Source: Streptomyces kurssanovii (GTDB taxonomy: Bacteria > Actinomycetota > Actinomycetes > Streptomycetales > Streptomycetaceae). Taken from it: DNA of 64,000 bases. The notes below the pieces were generated by a model. The model ran no database searches. It was given only the letters and a program-made list of their open reading frames with translations, and was not told the DNA's origin. The DNA lies in the NCBI RefSeq assembly GCF_014649695.1, contig NZ_BMTN01000001.1:62001-126000 (forward strand). The letters run 5' to 3'. Of the stretch, positions 1 to 8,258 are shown one piece after another; within the stretch, counting starts at the first letter, position 1; every line of letters begins with the position of its first letter. Position numbers and translations under genes: made by a program.

Positions 1-2
1 CG

Positions 3-311
3 GAGCGCACGCTCACCCGAGTCGTCCAGGCACAGGGCACCCGCCGGCCCTGGATGGCGCACTTCGTCCTGCGGATGTTCCCGTTCGACCCCGTCGAGCA
101 CGCGCTGGCCGAGCTGGGCTACCGGACCGTCCGTGCCGAAGGGTTCTTCAGACAGCGCAGGTTCGCCTCTTCTGAGGAGCAGGCGCTCGTGCTGGACAGG
201 ATGTCGGCCGTCGGGGTGAATGCGCGGGGCCTGGAGGCGGAAGGCTGGCTGTACGCACAGCTTTACCTCTCCCGGCCCGCCGACGGGGAAACCACCGGCC
301 CAACGAACTGA
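3..311 (+). CDS. C-terminal part of a probable SAM-dependent methyltransferase (5' truncated)
   Basis: An open frame runs in from the left edge and stops with TGA at 309-311, so only about 102 residues are visible and the start lies outside the window. The residues around ALAELGYRTVRAEGFFRQRRF resemble the last strands of class I SAM-dependent methyltransferases, where a glycine-rich turn is followed by an FRQRRF-like strand. The SAM-binding motif would be upstream and cannot be checked, so the family call is tentative. The ATG at 54 is internal and need not be a start. The next gene begins 40 bp downstream on the same strand and the two are probably co-transcribed. Confidence 0.4.
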   Translation, partial: ERTLTRVVQAQGTRRPWMAHFVLRMFPFDPVEHALAELGYRTVRAEGFFRQRRFASSEEQALVLDRMSAVGVNARGLEAEGWLYAQLYLSRPADGETTGPTN

Positions 312-351
312 ATCGAGAGCAGAATTGAACACCAGTCAGGACGTGACTGCC

Positions 352-2139
352 ATGACGACCTTCTCCCAGGAGGCCGGTCTGCCGCGCGTGCCGCTGCCCA
401 CACTCGAGGCGAGCTGTGAGAGGTTCCTCGCCTGGTGCGAGCCGCTGCTGACCGCCGACGAACTGGCGGCGACGGAGGCCGAGGTGGCAGCCTTCCTCCG
501 GCCGGACGGCCCGGGCCGGGTGCTGCACGCGGCGCTGGAGGAGTACGACGCGGCGGAGGGCGTACACAGCTGGCTCGACACCTTCTGGCCGTACCGCTAC
601 CTGGGCCGCCGGGACCGGATCGCGCTCAACGCCAACTTCTTCTTCCTGTTCAAGGACACCGGCCGGCCACAGGTGGAGCGCGCTGCCGGGCTCATCGCCG
701 GGGCCGTCGACTACAAGCGGCAGCTCGACCGGGAGCTCATCCCTCCGGTGATGCAGCGCGGGGAGCCCCAGTCGATGGAGCAGAACAAGTATCTGTTCTC
801 CGCGACGCGTATTCCCGGCGCGGAACAGGACACCGTGCGCAGCCCCTACACCGACCAGTGGCCGGGCCCGTCCCGGGCCCGGCACATCGTGGTGTTCTTC
901 CGGGGAGGCATGTTCCGCCTGGACGTGCTCGGCGCGGACGGCGTCCCGCACAGCCTTGAAGACCTCGAGGCAGGCCTGCACGCGGTGATGAAGGCCGGCG
1001 CCGAACCGGCCGCCGCGGACTCCTCGGTGGGCCACCTCACCACCATGGCTCGCGCTGAGTGGGCGGCAGCCCGCGAGTCCCTGCTCGCCTGCCACCCCCG
1101 CAACGCGGACGCGCTCGACGACGTCGAGACCGCCCTGTTCTGCGTCTGCCTGGAGGACTTCGCCCCCGCGGACACCCAGGAGGCTTGCGACCAGCTGCTG
1201 TACGGCGACCGCGGCAACCGCTGGTTCGACAAGGCGGTGTCCTTCATCGTCTTCGCCGACGGCCGCGCGGGCATCAACGTGGAGCACTGCGAGCTGGACG
1301 GCACCACCATCCTCAGCTTCACCGACGCCCTGCTGACGACCTCGGCCGAGGAGCACTCCCGCCGGTCCGGCGCCCGCTCCCAGGGGCTGCCGGCACTGGA
1401 GCCCCTCGTCTTCGAACTCGACGACGCCTTGCGGGGCCAAGTGCGCTCGGCCGCCGACGCGTTCGCGGCGTACGGAGCCGCCACCGCCACCCGCATCGTG
1501 TCCTTCGACGACTTCGGCAGCAGCGCGGCCAAGGCCCTGGGCGTCTCGCCGGACGCGTTCGTCCAGGTCGCCTACCAGCTCGCCCACCAGCGCGCCAAGG
1601 GACACCTGGGCGCTACGTACGAGTCGATCGCCACCCGCCAGTACCGGCACGGGCGGACCGAGGCGATGCGCGTCGTCACCCCCGAGATGCACGAGTTCGT
1701 CGCGGCCATGACCGATCCGGCAGCCGACGCCGCCACCCGGCGCACCGCGTTCCGGGCCGCCGCCCAGAAGCATGTGACGCGCGCGAAGGAATGCCGGCTG
1801 GGAGAGGCACCCGAGCAGCACCTGTGGGAACTGGAACTGATCCAGCGACGGCGCGGGGCCGAGCTGGGAGTGACCGAGCAGCCCGCGCTGTACCGCACTC
1901 CGGGCTGGCTGACGATGCGGGACGACTACCTGAGCACCAGCTCCGCACCGTCCGCCAACATCCAGTACTTCGGCTTCGGGGCCACGAGTGACCGGTGCAT
2001 CGGCGTCGCGTACGTGCTGCTGCCGGAGCGGTTCAACCTCTACCTGAGCACACCGCTGGGGGTGGCCGATCAGATGCGGACGTTCGCGGACCGCCTCCGG
2101 GAGGCGGTCGGCGAACTTCGGGAGCTGCTGGCCGACTGA
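352..2139 (+). CDS. Choline/carnitine O-acyltransferase family protein
   Basis: A 595-aa protein that spans the whole choline/carnitine acyltransferase fold. Members move an acyl group between CoA and a hydroxylated quaternary amine or related acceptor. Seen directly: an N-terminal LPRLPLP-like segment (LPRVPLPTLE), a W-(x)n-YL-R substrate-tunnel block near residues 70-100, the catalytic stretch NVEHCELDG with His312, and the C-terminal YLSTSSAPS segment matching the family's STS motif. The ATG at 352 is preferred over in-frame upstream codons because a CAGGA-like site lies about 10 nt before it. A GTG at 343 is the alternative. There is no signal peptide, so it is cytoplasmic. The acyl acceptor cannot be deduced. 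The preceding partial methyltransferase suggests a specialised-metabolite setting, which is inference. Confidence 0.85.
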   Translation: MTTFSQEAGLPRVPLPTLEASCERFLAWCEPLLTADELAATEAEVAAFLRPDGPGRVLHAALEEYDAAEGVHSWLDTFWPYRYLGRRDRIALNANFFFLFKDTGRPQVERAAGLIAGAVDYKRQLDRELIPPVMQRGEPQSMEQNKYLFSATRIPGAEQDTVRSPYTDQWPGPSRARHIVVFFRGGMFRLDVLGADGVPHSLEDLEAGLHAVMKAGAEPAAADSSVGHLTTMARAEWAAARESLLACHPRNADALDDVETALFCVCLEDFAPADTQEACDQLLYGDRGNRWFDKAVSFIVFADGRAGINVEHCELDGTTILSFTDALLTTSAEEHSRRSGARSQGLPALEPLVFELDDALRGQVRSAADAFAAYGAATATRIVSFDDFGSSAAKALGVSPDAFVQVAYQLAHQRAKGHLGATYESIATRQYRHGRTEAMRVVTPEMHEFVAAMTDPAADAATRRTAFRAAAQKHVTRAKECRLGEAPEQHLWELELIQRRRGAELGVTEQPALYRTPGWLTMRDDYLSTSSAPSANIQYFGFGATSDRCIGVAYVLLPERFNLYLSTPLGVADQMRTFADRLREAVGELRELLAD

Positions 2140-2145
2140 CCGGCA

Positions 2146-2196
2146 GGGCTGCCACCCCGCGTCGGGATGCAGCATCCCGCGTCGGGGTGGCAGCCC
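2146..2196 (+). terminator. Nested hairpin terminator after the acyltransferase gene
   Basis: Perfect 13-bp inverted repeat (2146-2158 with 2184-2196) that encloses a second 6-bp stem (2164-2169 with 2173-2178). It begins 7 bp after the acyltransferase stop codon. There is no U-tract, as is usual for Streptomyces terminators. Confidence 0.75.
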
Positions 2197-2317
2197 GGCG
2201 TCTGCGGCCCGACCCGCGACCGGCTCACGCGCCATGACCGGTGCTTGGGAACCGCCCCACTACCGCCACCCACTTGCCGGTGCACACCGGCACCGTGGAT
2301 ACCGCGGCGGCGCGCCG

Positions 2318-2752
2318 TCAAGAAGGCGGGAGTTGCTCGCGCACCCACGCAGGGTCCGGGTTCACGTGCGGCCGGCCCGCCACGAGGACGGTCGGTACGG
2401 TCTCGTTGCCGTCGTTGGCCGCCCGTACCGCTGCCGCTCCCGCCGGGTCGCGCCAGATGTCGACCCAGTGCAGCCGGCGGGCGTTGCGGCCCAACCGGAT
2501 GCGCAGTCGCAGGCAGTACGTGCAGCCCGGCCGCCAGAAGACGACCGGCCGGCCGTCGACCGCGCTGAGGCGTTGTGCCTCCAGCGCACCGATCGACCTC
2601 GGGAAGATCAGCGGCGAGTTCACAGCTGCCAGCAACCCGAACACCAGCAGGAGCACCACGGCCTCGCCGGGGCTCCCCTTGAGGAACATCCCGGTCGCGA
2701 CGGCTGAGCCGCAGAGCACGAACAGCGTCGGCAGGATCCAGGGGCGCTTCAT
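2318..2752 (-). CDS. Membrane-anchored glutaredoxin/mycoredoxin-like protein
   Basis: A 144-aa protein from the ATG at 2752 (MKRPWILPTLF). Two hydrophobic segments at about residues 4-20 and 30-48 should anchor it in the membrane. They are followed by a thioredoxin-fold domain with the redox motif CTYC in the context RPGCTYCLRLR, and a TVPTVLV strand with the cis-proline typical of glutaredoxins. Actinobacterial mycoredoxins of this kind reduce mixed disulfides with mycothiol. That this one does so is inference from the CxxC motif. An in-frame codon at 2791 would add 13 residues but lacks a good ribosome site. It lies convergent to the acyltransferase and upstream of no obvious partner. Confidence 0.75.
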   Translation of the reverse strand: MKRPWILPTLFVLCGSAVATGMFLKGSPGEAVVLLLVFGLLAAVNSPLIFPRSIGALEAQRLSAVDGRPVVFWRPGCTYCLRLRIRLGRNARRLHWVDIWRDPAGAAAVRAANDGNETVPTVLVAGRPHVNPDPAWVREQLPPS

Positions 2753-2818
2753 GATGACGCAGGCTACCGAGGGCCGCGACGCTCCCCGCACCCGGCCGGG
2801 CGGCGCCGCCCCGGCCTG

Positions 2819-3208
2819 TCATCGGGCTGAAGGGCGCGGGGCCGTGTCGTACTTGTGCAGGAGGGAGCCGTCAGCGCCGTAGACCGTGAGGATGTAACCG
2901 CGGTCGAGGCGGACGTCCTCGCCGGAGAGGAAGGCACTCAGCGCGTCGGCGAATGTATCGAAGGGCACGTAACCGTCGTCCTTGTCGGTCCACACCGTCA
3001 GCAGCGCGGCACCGTCCGCCCGCCGCGTGTGGTCGATGCCTTGGACGGCGGCGTCTCCGCCGGCCTTTCGGTAGCGCGCGGCCAGGTCGGTGGCGGTGGG
3101 GCCGGGCGACGCGGTGGCCGTCGGGGGGCCTGCCGAGGCGTCGTCGTCGGAGCATCCCGAGAGGAGGACCGCGCCAACGGCAGCGAGAGCAAGGAGAATT
3201 CGTCTCAT
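2819..3208 (-). CDS. Small secreted lipoprotein, function unknown
   Basis: A 129-aa protein beginning MRRILLALAAVGAVLLSGC: basic residues, a hydrophobic core and an LLSGC lipobox, so Cys19 should be diacylated and the protein held on the outer face of the membrane. A Ser/Thr/Pro-rich stretch (residues 25-45) separates the anchor from an 85-residue globular part (VWTDKDDGYVPFDTF...). I recognise no family. A longer reading from 3367 would bury the signal peptide and was rejected. It is divergent from the amidase gene, with 173 bp between the two starts. Confidence 0.75.
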   Translation of the reverse strand: MRRILLALAAVGAVLLSGCSDDDASAGPPTATASPGPTATDLAARYRKAGGDAAVQGIDHTRRADGAALLTVWTDKDDGYVPFDTFADALSAFLSGEDVRLDRGYILTVYGADGSLLHKYDTAPRPSAR

Positions 3209-3324
3209 CGTGTCAGTCTGACCGATATGAGAGGGTGGCTGCCGGGCGCGCCGACTCTGCGCAGCAAGAGAGTTCGCGCCGCACGGATTCCCGAGATCGC
3301 GGCCCTGGGACCCTCGCGTGTTAC

Positions 3325-3351
3325 TTGCCGGTAAGGAATGATGGCCGGCAA
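3325..3351. promoter_or_regulatory. Inverted repeat upstream of the amidase gene, possible operator
   Basis: TTGCCGG at 3325-3331 and CCGGCAA at 3345-3351 form a 7-bp perfect inverted repeat with a 13-bp spacer. It ends 30 bp before the amidase GTG, in the intergenic region shared with the divergent lipoprotein gene. Position and symmetry suggest a regulator site. No regulator gene is adjacent. Confidence 0.3.
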
Positions 3352-3381
3352 CCATCCACGCGTTCATGGGCGGAGCCAGCG

Positions 3382-4803
3382 GTGACGACTTCCGGGAAAC
3401 AGACCACGGTGCACGCCTTCTGCGACGACGCCCTCGGTGAGCACGACGCCGTCGGGCTCGCAGAGGCGATTCGGCGGCGTGAGGTCGGCGTCGAGGAGGT
3501 CGCCCGGGACGCGGCGGCGCGGGTCAGCGCCGTGGAGGCGCGGCTCAACGCCGTTCAGGTGCGGCTCGACGTACCGGCGCGCGGCGCAGGCGTGGGCGCG
3601 GGCGGGGTGTTCGCCGGGGTGCCGACCTTCGTCAAGGACAACACCGACTACCTGGGGCTGCCCACCGGTCACGGCAGCGCCGCGTTCGTGCCGAAGGGCG
3701 CCCGCCGGCACGCGCCGTTCACGCGGCAGCTCCTGAGCACCGGTGTCACGGTGCTCGGCAAGACCCGGCTGCCCGAGTTCGGGTTCAGCCCGACCACGGA
3801 GTACGAGGACGCCGAGCCCGTCCGCAACCCGTGGCACACCGCCCACTCGGCGGGCGGTTCGTCGGGCGGCAGCGCGGCGCTCGTCGCGGCCGGCGCGGTG
3901 CCGGTCGCGCACGCCAACGACGGCGGAGGCTCGATCCGGATCCCCGCCGCCTGCTGCGGCCTCGTCGGGCTGAAGCCGACCCGTGGCCGGGTCGTGGCGA
4001 ACGCGCAGGGCCGTCAACTGCCGCTCGACATCGTCACCGACGGCGTCCTGAGCCGGTCCGTGCGGGACACCGCCGCATTCCTTGCCGCCGCCGAGACGCA
4101 CTGGCGCAACCCGAAGCTGCCCCCGCTCGGCCTGGTCGAGGGCCCCTCTCGGCGGCGGCTCCGCATCGGTCTGCTGCTCGACTCGCCCAACGGGGTGCGA
4201 TCCGACGCCGCCACCCGGGCGGCCGTCACGGAGACGGCGGCGACGCTCGAGGGGCTCGGGCACACCGTGGAACCGGTGGAGCTGGCGCTTGACCCCCGCT
4301 TCACCGAGGACTTCCTCGCCTACTGGGGCCTGTTGTCGTTCCTGATCGGCGTCACGGGCCGGACGCTCGGCGCGGACTTCGACCGGCGCCGCATGGACGG
4401 CCTCAGCCGGGGACTGCGCGAGGCGTACGTGAAGGACTGGCTGCGCACGCCCGGAGTGCTGCGGCGGCTGAAGCGCACGCGGGAGGCGTACGCGGCGGCG
4501 TTCCGCGGGCTCGACCTCGTCCTCTCCCCGGTGCTCGCCCACACCACGCCGCCGATCGGTCACCTCAGCCCGGGCGTTCCGTACCCGACGCTGATCGAAC
4601 GGATCCTGGCGTACGTCGCGTTCACACCGGTCAACAACGTCGTCGGAACGCCGTCGATCTCGGTACCCGCCACGAGCGCGACGGAGGACGGGCTGCCCAT
4701 CGGTGTCATGTTCTCCGGCCGCCCCGGAGACGAGCGGATGCTGCTGGAGGTCGCGTACGCGCTGGAGGCCGGCGCTCCCTTCCGGCGTATCCAGGACCTC
4801 TGA
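3382..4803 (+). CDS. Amidase signature family amidase
   Basis: A 473-aa hydrolase of the amidase signature family, which cleaves carboxamides through a Lys/cis-Ser/Ser triad. All three are visible: Lys85 in TFVKDN, cis-Ser160 in AGGSSGGSAAL, and nucleophile Ser184 in DGGGSIRIPA, with the family's usual 24-residue spacing between the two serines. The GTG at 3382 is chosen because GGAG stands 6 nt upstream. The ATG at 3366 is out of frame. Length is normal for the family. GatA is unlikely, as no gatB/gatC genes are near and the C-terminal half differs. The natural substrate is unknown. A convergent alpha/beta hydrolase follows. Confidence 0.88.
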   Translation: MTTSGKQTTVHAFCDDALGEHDAVGLAEAIRRREVGVEEVARDAAARVSAVEARLNAVQVRLDVPARGAGVGAGGVFAGVPTFVKDNTDYLGLPTGHGSAAFVPKGARRHAPFTRQLLSTGVTVLGKTRLPEFGFSPTTEYEDAEPVRNPWHTAHSAGGSSGGSAALVAAGAVPVAHANDGGGSIRIPAACCGLVGLKPTRGRVVANAQGRQLPLDIVTDGVLSRSVRDTAAFLAAAETHWRNPKLPPLGLVEGPSRRRLRIGLLLDSPNGVRSDAATRAAVTETAATLEGLGHTVEPVELALDPRFTEDFLAYWGLLSFLIGVTGRTLGADFDRRRMDGLSRGLREAYVKDWLRTPGVLRRLKRTREAYAAAFRGLDLVLSPVLAHTTPPIGHLSPGVPYPTLIERILAYVAFTPVNNVVGTPSISVPATSATEDGLPIGVMFSGRPGDERMLLEVAYALEAGAPFRRIQDL

Positions 4804-4855
4804 CAGCGGGGGGCGGCGTCTGTGGCCCGCTGAGGACCCTCCGGTCGAGCCGGGG

Positions 4856-5698
4856 TCAGCCCAGGAAGCCGGTGACGGCGCGGACGAACCCCTCCGGGTC
4901 GTCGTGCCAGGGGAAGTGGCCGGCCCCCGAAAGCACGACGGTCTCGGCGTGAGGGAACGCCTCGGCGGCCGCGGTCACCGTGCGCGGCGGTGCGGCGACG
5001 TCGAACTCGGCCGCCAGCAGCAGAGTCCGTCCCTCGAATGCCGTCAGCGCTTCGCGCGTCGCCACGGGGGTGAAGGCGCCCTCCGCGTCGTACACCGCCG
5101 CGGCCTCCCGGTTCCGCTGGTCCGCGCCCGCCGCACGATGGGCGCGGGCCGCAGCGTCCCACCGTCCGTGGGTGAAGGGGGCGACCGCCTCCCAGTCAGC
5201 GTCCGTCGCCCGGTTCTCGGTGATCGCCTGCAGCGCCTCGAAGGCCGCCGGGAACCACTCCTCCTCACGCCGCAGCCGCGCGATCTCCAAACGGTCCTCG
5301 GCGGTGACCCGGCCGCCGACGGCCTGGGAGCCGGGCGTCACGAGCACCAGGTCGGAGACCCGCTTCGGGTACCGGGCCGTGTAGAGCGTCGCCAGCTCCG
5401 CTCCGGCCGAGTGCCCGAGCAGACGCATCCGGTCGAGGCCGAGGTGCAGGCGCAGCGCCTCGACGTCGTCCACCAACCGGTCACAGCGGTACGAGGCGGG
5501 GTCGGTGGCGGCCGCGGACGCGCCCGTCCCGCGCAGGTCGAGCCCGACCACCCGGTGGCCGGCCGCTGCGAGGCCCCCGAGGTCGCCGAAGTAGGCGGAT
5601 GCCCGCATGGGGCCGCCCGGCAGGCAGATCAACGGCGGGCCGTCACCGGAGACATGGCAGGCGAGAACGGTCCCGTCAGGGGCGCGGAAGGTGGGCAT
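4856..5698 (-). CDS. Alpha/beta hydrolase (proline iminopeptidase-like)
   Basis: A 280-aa alpha/beta hydrolase. Seen: oxyanion segment LPGGPMR near residue 27, nucleophile elbow GHSAG with Ser97, an Asp in AAEFDVAAPP, and the catalytic His in GAGHFPWHDDPEGF near the C terminus. The cap region (about 130-205) is rich in Arg and Glu and resembles proline iminopeptidases and small esterases, but the substrate cannot be read from sequence. There is no signal peptide. The gene converges on the amidase with 52 bp between stop codons. Upstream, 5699-5882 holds only its promoter region and then the decayed genes. Confidence 0.82.
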   Translation of the reverse strand: MPTFRAPDGTVLACHVSGDGPPLICLPGGPMRASAYFGDLGGLAAAGHRVVGLDLRGTGASAAATDPASYRCDRLVDDVEALRLHLGLDRMRLLGHSAGAELATLYTARYPKRVSDLVLVTPGSQAVGGRVTAEDRLEIARLRREEEWFPAAFEALQAITENRATDADWEAVAPFTHGRWDAAARAHRAAGADQRNREAAAVYDAEGAFTPVATREALTAFEGRTLLLAAEFDVAAPPRTVTAAAEAFPHAETVVLSGAGHFPWHDDPEGFVRAVTGFLG

Positions 5699-5882
5699 GG
5701 CCCGACCCTGTCAGCACCTTCCGGGAGGGTCAAGCGGGCCGCTGCCCATGCCGACCGGGCCGCCGGCAGGGGGTTCTGTGACAGCAGGGGTGGCAGGGGC
5801 CGTGGGCGCTTCGGTCACTCCCGACTCTTCCATGACGCGCCCGTCCCCTGATCCGTCCCGCCGTACGCGTCACCGCCCGGGG

Positions 5883-7345
5883 TCAGCCGCGCTCGACGAA
5901 CTGCTCCACCGCGTGGGACACGTGGTGCTCGCCGTAGCGGGTCCGGACCGCGTCGGAGTGCCGGGCAACGCGTGATCGGCGCGCCGTGGCGTCGAGGTTC
6001 CGCTGTTCCGCGCCCGCCCGGTGGCGTGGGCGTCACCACGGATCGACGGGCAACCGGTCCTCGACGTGGTCCTCGCTGTAGCCGAGCCGTTCGGCGATCG
6101 CCTCGAAGCGGGCCCGGCGGTCTCCGTCGATCGTGACGTCACAGGTGCCGAGAGTCTGCAGGAGCAGGCGGAACGCGAGGTCCGGGTCGACGGCTGTGAC
6201 GCACGCCCCCAGCGCCGGCACGGCACTGCGGAGCGCCGGGCCTCCGGCGCGCTCCGGGCGGTCCGTCAGTTCCGGGGCGGCATGCCGGACCTCGCGCAGG
6301 ACCAGGTCCGCCGACTCCGTCCGGACGGGCGACACGAGGGGGACGTAGGTGGGGTCCACGTCCTTCAGCCGCTCCTGGCACACCTCGGCGATCTGCTCGA
6401 GCCACGTCCGACCGTCGGCGTCGAAATCGTCGGTGTCGTTCCACCGTCCCGACGCCGCTCGCCACAGCGCCGTCACCGCGTCGTCCGGCAGGGCGGAGTG
6501 CAACAGGCGCTGTACGTCCTCCAGAAGCACCGCCGCCTGTGATCCAGGGACGAGCCCGGCGTCGGCATGGGTGACGCGCTCGATGTTCTCGCGCAGCGTC
6601 CCTTCGTAAGGCCAGCCCGACCGTAGAAGACGGCCGCGAGGACGGGCAGCCCGAAACGCCCGTACGCGAAGTCGCGCCGGCCGGGGTCGACGGGGGGCCA
6701 CCTCACGGTCAGCCCCTCGTACACGGCGGACCCCGGGTAGGCCAGGCGGTCGCCGATCGCGAGGAGCCGGTCGTACCGATCCGCTTCGATCGGCACGGAG
6801 TAGGCCTTTGCGGCACGCAGGAACATGCGGAACCCGAGGTCCGCGTCCGCGTCCCGCACGAGCCGGCGCAGGGCCGCGACGACGCCGGGTACGGCGACGC
6901 GGCGCTCGAGACCGGCCGCGGCCAGGTCGATCTCCGCGGTGACGGCACGGCTCAGTTCCTCCTCCGGCACCACCGGCCCGGCTTCCACCGGTGCGCCGCC
7001 GTCCAACCCGCCCGGCTCCGCTCCCGGTGCCGGGCACACGCCGGCGACACGGCGCAGCCACGCCCGCATGCCCGTGCCCTCCTCCACCGGGTCGAAGCAG
7101 CCGCGTGTGGCGGCCAGCCACACGATGTGGACGACCGTGTCCGGAAGCCGAGAGTCCAGCAGCAGCCGGGCGTCCCTGCCCAGTTGCTCGTCCTCGTTCT
7201 CGGTCGCGGCACGCCGCGCGAGGGCGAGCACGGTCGGCCCGTCAAGGCGCAGCGTCGAACGGGAGCAGACGGTCCCGGCCAGGCCGCTGAGGCCGAAGTC
7301 CGTTTCATGGTCGAGGTGGTGGATCGCGCGTATGCGGCTGATCAC
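5883..7345 (-). pseudogene. Decayed repeat-containing gene of unknown family (one frameshift, one in-frame stop)
   Basis: It starts at a GTG (7343-7345) with a strong AGGAG site about 7 nt upstream. The first frame encodes about 240 residues (SRLPDTVVHIVWLAATRG, then RYDRLLAIGDRLAY), is lost near 6620, and continues in the next frame (SGWPYEGTLREN, then RRARFEAIAERLGYSEDHV) to a TGA at 6033-6035. Past that TGA the same frame stays open for another 49 residues, ending HHVSHAVEQFVERG at 5883. That ending matches the C terminus of the neighbouring decayed gene (DHVPGALEQFVEPV), so the tail was probably once coding. The two halves are also related: each has a LPD-x(6)-W-A helix and a closing RLxY segment, indicating an internal duplication. 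Family unknown to me. A sequencing error could explain one lesion but hardly both. Confidence 0.6.
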
Positions 7346-7508
7346 GGAATCTCCTGTAGACGCGGGTACCCCTCTGTCCGGACGAGCGTCGCCGGGTCCA
7401 CGCTCAGCGCCATCAGCGCCATCAGCGTCTGAAGGCGTCCGCGGACCCGACGCCCGTGTGCATCGCGGCTTTCAGGGCGCGGCCGTTGTCCGTATCGGTG
7501 CCGAGTGG

Positions 7509-7827
7509 TCAGACCGGCTCGACGAACTGCTCCAATGCGCCGGGCACGTGGTCCGCGCCGTAGCCGAACCGCACCCCGAGGGCGTGACAGCGGGCGAGCG
7601 AGCGGCGTGTTCTCCCAGTGCTGCCGGTCGGCCAAGGCGTGGAGTTCGTCCTGCGGCTGGTTGAGGGCGTCCTGTGCGACGGCGGCCATGGACGGTCCGC
7701 CCAGGCGCAGCACGTCGGAGGAGGCGGAACCGGTGCGCGCGGCTCAGGCGGCTGTTCCGGCGCCGGAACAGGTGCGGCAGGCAGCTTGGTCGGAGCCGGC
7801 CTGCGTGGTGAGCAGGTGTCGCGGCAT
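7509..7827 (-). pseudogene. Second decayed member of the same family
   Basis: An ATG at 7825-7827 follows a clear GGGAGGGA ribosome site and opens MPRHLLTTQAGSDQ. The frame is cut by TGA after 27 codons (7744-7746), continues in the same frame (VLRLGGPSMAAVAQDALNQP), then shifts near 7610 to LGVRFGYGADHVPGALEQFVEPV and ends at 7509. This C terminus matches the terminal tail of the pseudogene just downstream, so both are remnants of one family. No intact copy is in the window and I do not recognise the family. Confidence 0.5.
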
Positions 7828-7937
7828 GACGGTTCATCCCTCCCCGTGGCGGCACTGTTCCCCCGGCCGCCGGTTGGTGTGCGCGCCACGGTGGATTGGT
7901 CAAGATCCACCCCGTGCGCGGCGATCACCATAGGCAC

Positions 7938-8170
7938 AGGTCAACGTGGGTGTGCAAGGGCCGACTTCAGCGCTCGGGCCGGATTCCACGGCAGCATGTG
8001 CGGGAGTTCTGGTCGAACTTGCTGTGCAAATCCCGTGCTCATCACCGGTGTTATCTGTGTGTCCCCTGTGAAGGAGGGGTGGCGGCGCAAGGATTTCCGG
8101 CCGGAAGTTGACCGATCGTCAGCCTCCGGTGGAGCGCGCCATTCCGCCTCCGCCCGCGGACAGCGCAGCG
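7938..8170. other. Intergenic region without a convincing gene
   Basis: The stretch between the decayed gene and malate synthase (7938-8258) has somewhat lower GC than its surroundings. Its short open frames have no ribosome site or plausible composition. The only recognisable element is the malate synthase terminator at 8171-8206. Confidence 0.4.
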
Positions 8171-8206
8171 CACCGCCCCCGGTGCTGTGCGGTACCGGGG
8201 GCGGTG
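8171..8206 (-). terminator. Hairpin terminator of malate synthase
   Basis: Perfect 13-bp inverted repeat (8171-8183 with 8194-8206) around a 10-nt loop, 53 bp beyond the malate synthase stop codon on the minus strand. GC-rich, with no U-tract. Confidence 0.75.
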
Positions 8207-8258
8207 CGGGTGTGGTGCGGGGTGCGGCGCGTGGGTCGTGACGCGGGTGGCGCAGGCG

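Noticed and set aside
148-2235. Long minus-strand open frame opposite the acyltransferase
   Set aside because: Composition is Arg/Gly/Val-rich antisense shadow of high-GC3 coding. The plus strand has a complete conserved family.
7896-8111. 71-codon plus-strand frame upstream of malate synthase terminator
   Set aside because: His/Arg-rich, no ribosome site, no family. Judged non-coding.
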